Assembly (NCBI RefSeq): GCF_026130545.1
Contig: NZ_JAMOIM010000029.1
Coordinates: 1 to 60,949, forward strand
Direction of reading: 5' to 3'
DNA length: 60,949 bases
DNA from: Lichenifustis flavocetrariae
Lineage (GTDB): Bacteria > Pseudomonadota > Alphaproteobacteria > Rhizobiales > Beijerinckiaceae
The position numbers and the translations under genes were made by a program. The notes beneath the pieces are model-generated. The model did no database searches. It saw only the letters and a list, made by a program, of their open reading frames with translations, and was not told the origin of the DNA. Positions 60,826-60,949 of the stretch are shown piece after piece (position 1 is the first letter of the stretch; each line of letters opens with the position of its first letter).

Positions 60826-60949
60826 AGTGGATGCACCGTCTGGCGCTTGTGTCGCTGTGTGAGGGATGTTGCCTACGGGAACCAGCCTGCGCACGCCGGT
60901 AGGTTTCCGCTAGGGTAAACTTGCGTTATGGCTGGGCCGGAGGGCTCGC

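Noticed and set aside
60928-60949. Start of another gene at the right end (ATG 60928)
   Set aside because: Only seven codons are visible and the ribosome-binding site is far away; it cannot be supported.
1-60949. tRNA genes, rRNA genes, CRISPR arrays, insertion sequences
   Set aside because: No cloverleaf T-loop motifs in spacers, no spaced direct repeats of CRISPR type, and no transposase or integrase motif were seen on either strand.

Overview
The window reads as chromosomal DNA of a GC-rich alphaproteobacterium, most likely order Hyphomicrobiales (Rhizobiales). Support comes from the three-domain FdsA with fdsGBAD gene order, a Tat-type OpgG beside OpgH, a BMP-type ABC transporter, a LysR-linked formate dehydrogenase, dense ATGA/GTGA gene overlaps, and a REP-like CCCTCTCC palindrome of a kind common in this order. 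Genus cannot be set from the sequence alone. No tRNA, rRNA, CRISPR array, transposase, integrase or phage gene was seen, so this is mainly a core/metabolic segment with a few accessory patches.

Layout. 1-5.4 kb: a polysaccharide (EPS/LPS-type) glycosyltransferase block: the end of one GT2 gene on +, then a minus-strand run of a GumK-like glucuronosyltransferase, two GT2 enzymes, a GT25 enzyme and a short serine-acetyltransferase-like hexapeptide protein. The first 1 kb is clearly richer in A+T than the rest. 5.7-9.4 kb: an ABC-F ATPase, an AT-rich gap with repeated palindromes, an LprI-like protein, a Tat-exported class A beta-lactamase and a fragment of an SRPBCC protein. 9.4-17.3 kb: GNAT acetyltransferase, arginine-type decarboxylase and a BMP-family ABC importer whose ATPase carries an in-frame palindromic insertion. 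17.4-23.3 kb: a small exported protein, xseB, DUF1330, an L-idonate-dehydrogenase-like enzyme, and a signalling row (CHASE3 adenylate cyclase, anti-sigma, ECF sigma, TPR protein). 23.6-26.4 kb: amidase, class II histone-deacetylase-like enzyme, tiny Q-rich exported protein. 26.4-36 kb, all minus: glmU, glmS, lysR, fdsG, fdsB, fdsA, fdsD, ended by a clear intrinsic terminator. 36-40 kb: opgG-opgH for periplasmic glucans, convergent with lipA. 41-47.9 kb: TPR-methyltransferase, mtgA, a trypsin-like protease with six NPDVAAAG-type repeats, and a flavin monooxygenase-like / ATP-grasp pair. 48-55.9 kb: a tightly overlapping six-gene operon (NMT1/THI5-type ABC importer, cytosine-deaminase-like amidohydrolase, FAD-linked oxidase, flavodoxin-fold quinone reductase), then an EamA permease and thiD. 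56.1-60.8 kb: hemH with a 20-bp-stem hairpin, prfB with a canonical programmed +1 frameshift, and a large MscS-type channel.

How the parts fit: several blocks serve the envelope and osmotic balance (glycosyltransferases, GlmS/GlmU amino-sugar supply, OpgGH glucans, MtgA, LprI-like protein, beta-lactamase, MscS). The fds operon oxidises formate to CO2 with NADH formation. The most interesting candidate for an undescribed system is the 48-54 kb operon, which looks like uptake plus deamination plus oxidation of an unidentified N-heterocycle, possibly a pyrimidine given thiD nearby. Second is the flavin monooxygenase-like / ATP-grasp pair. Start codons were set by ribosome-binding sites and family N-termini and are marked where uncertain.
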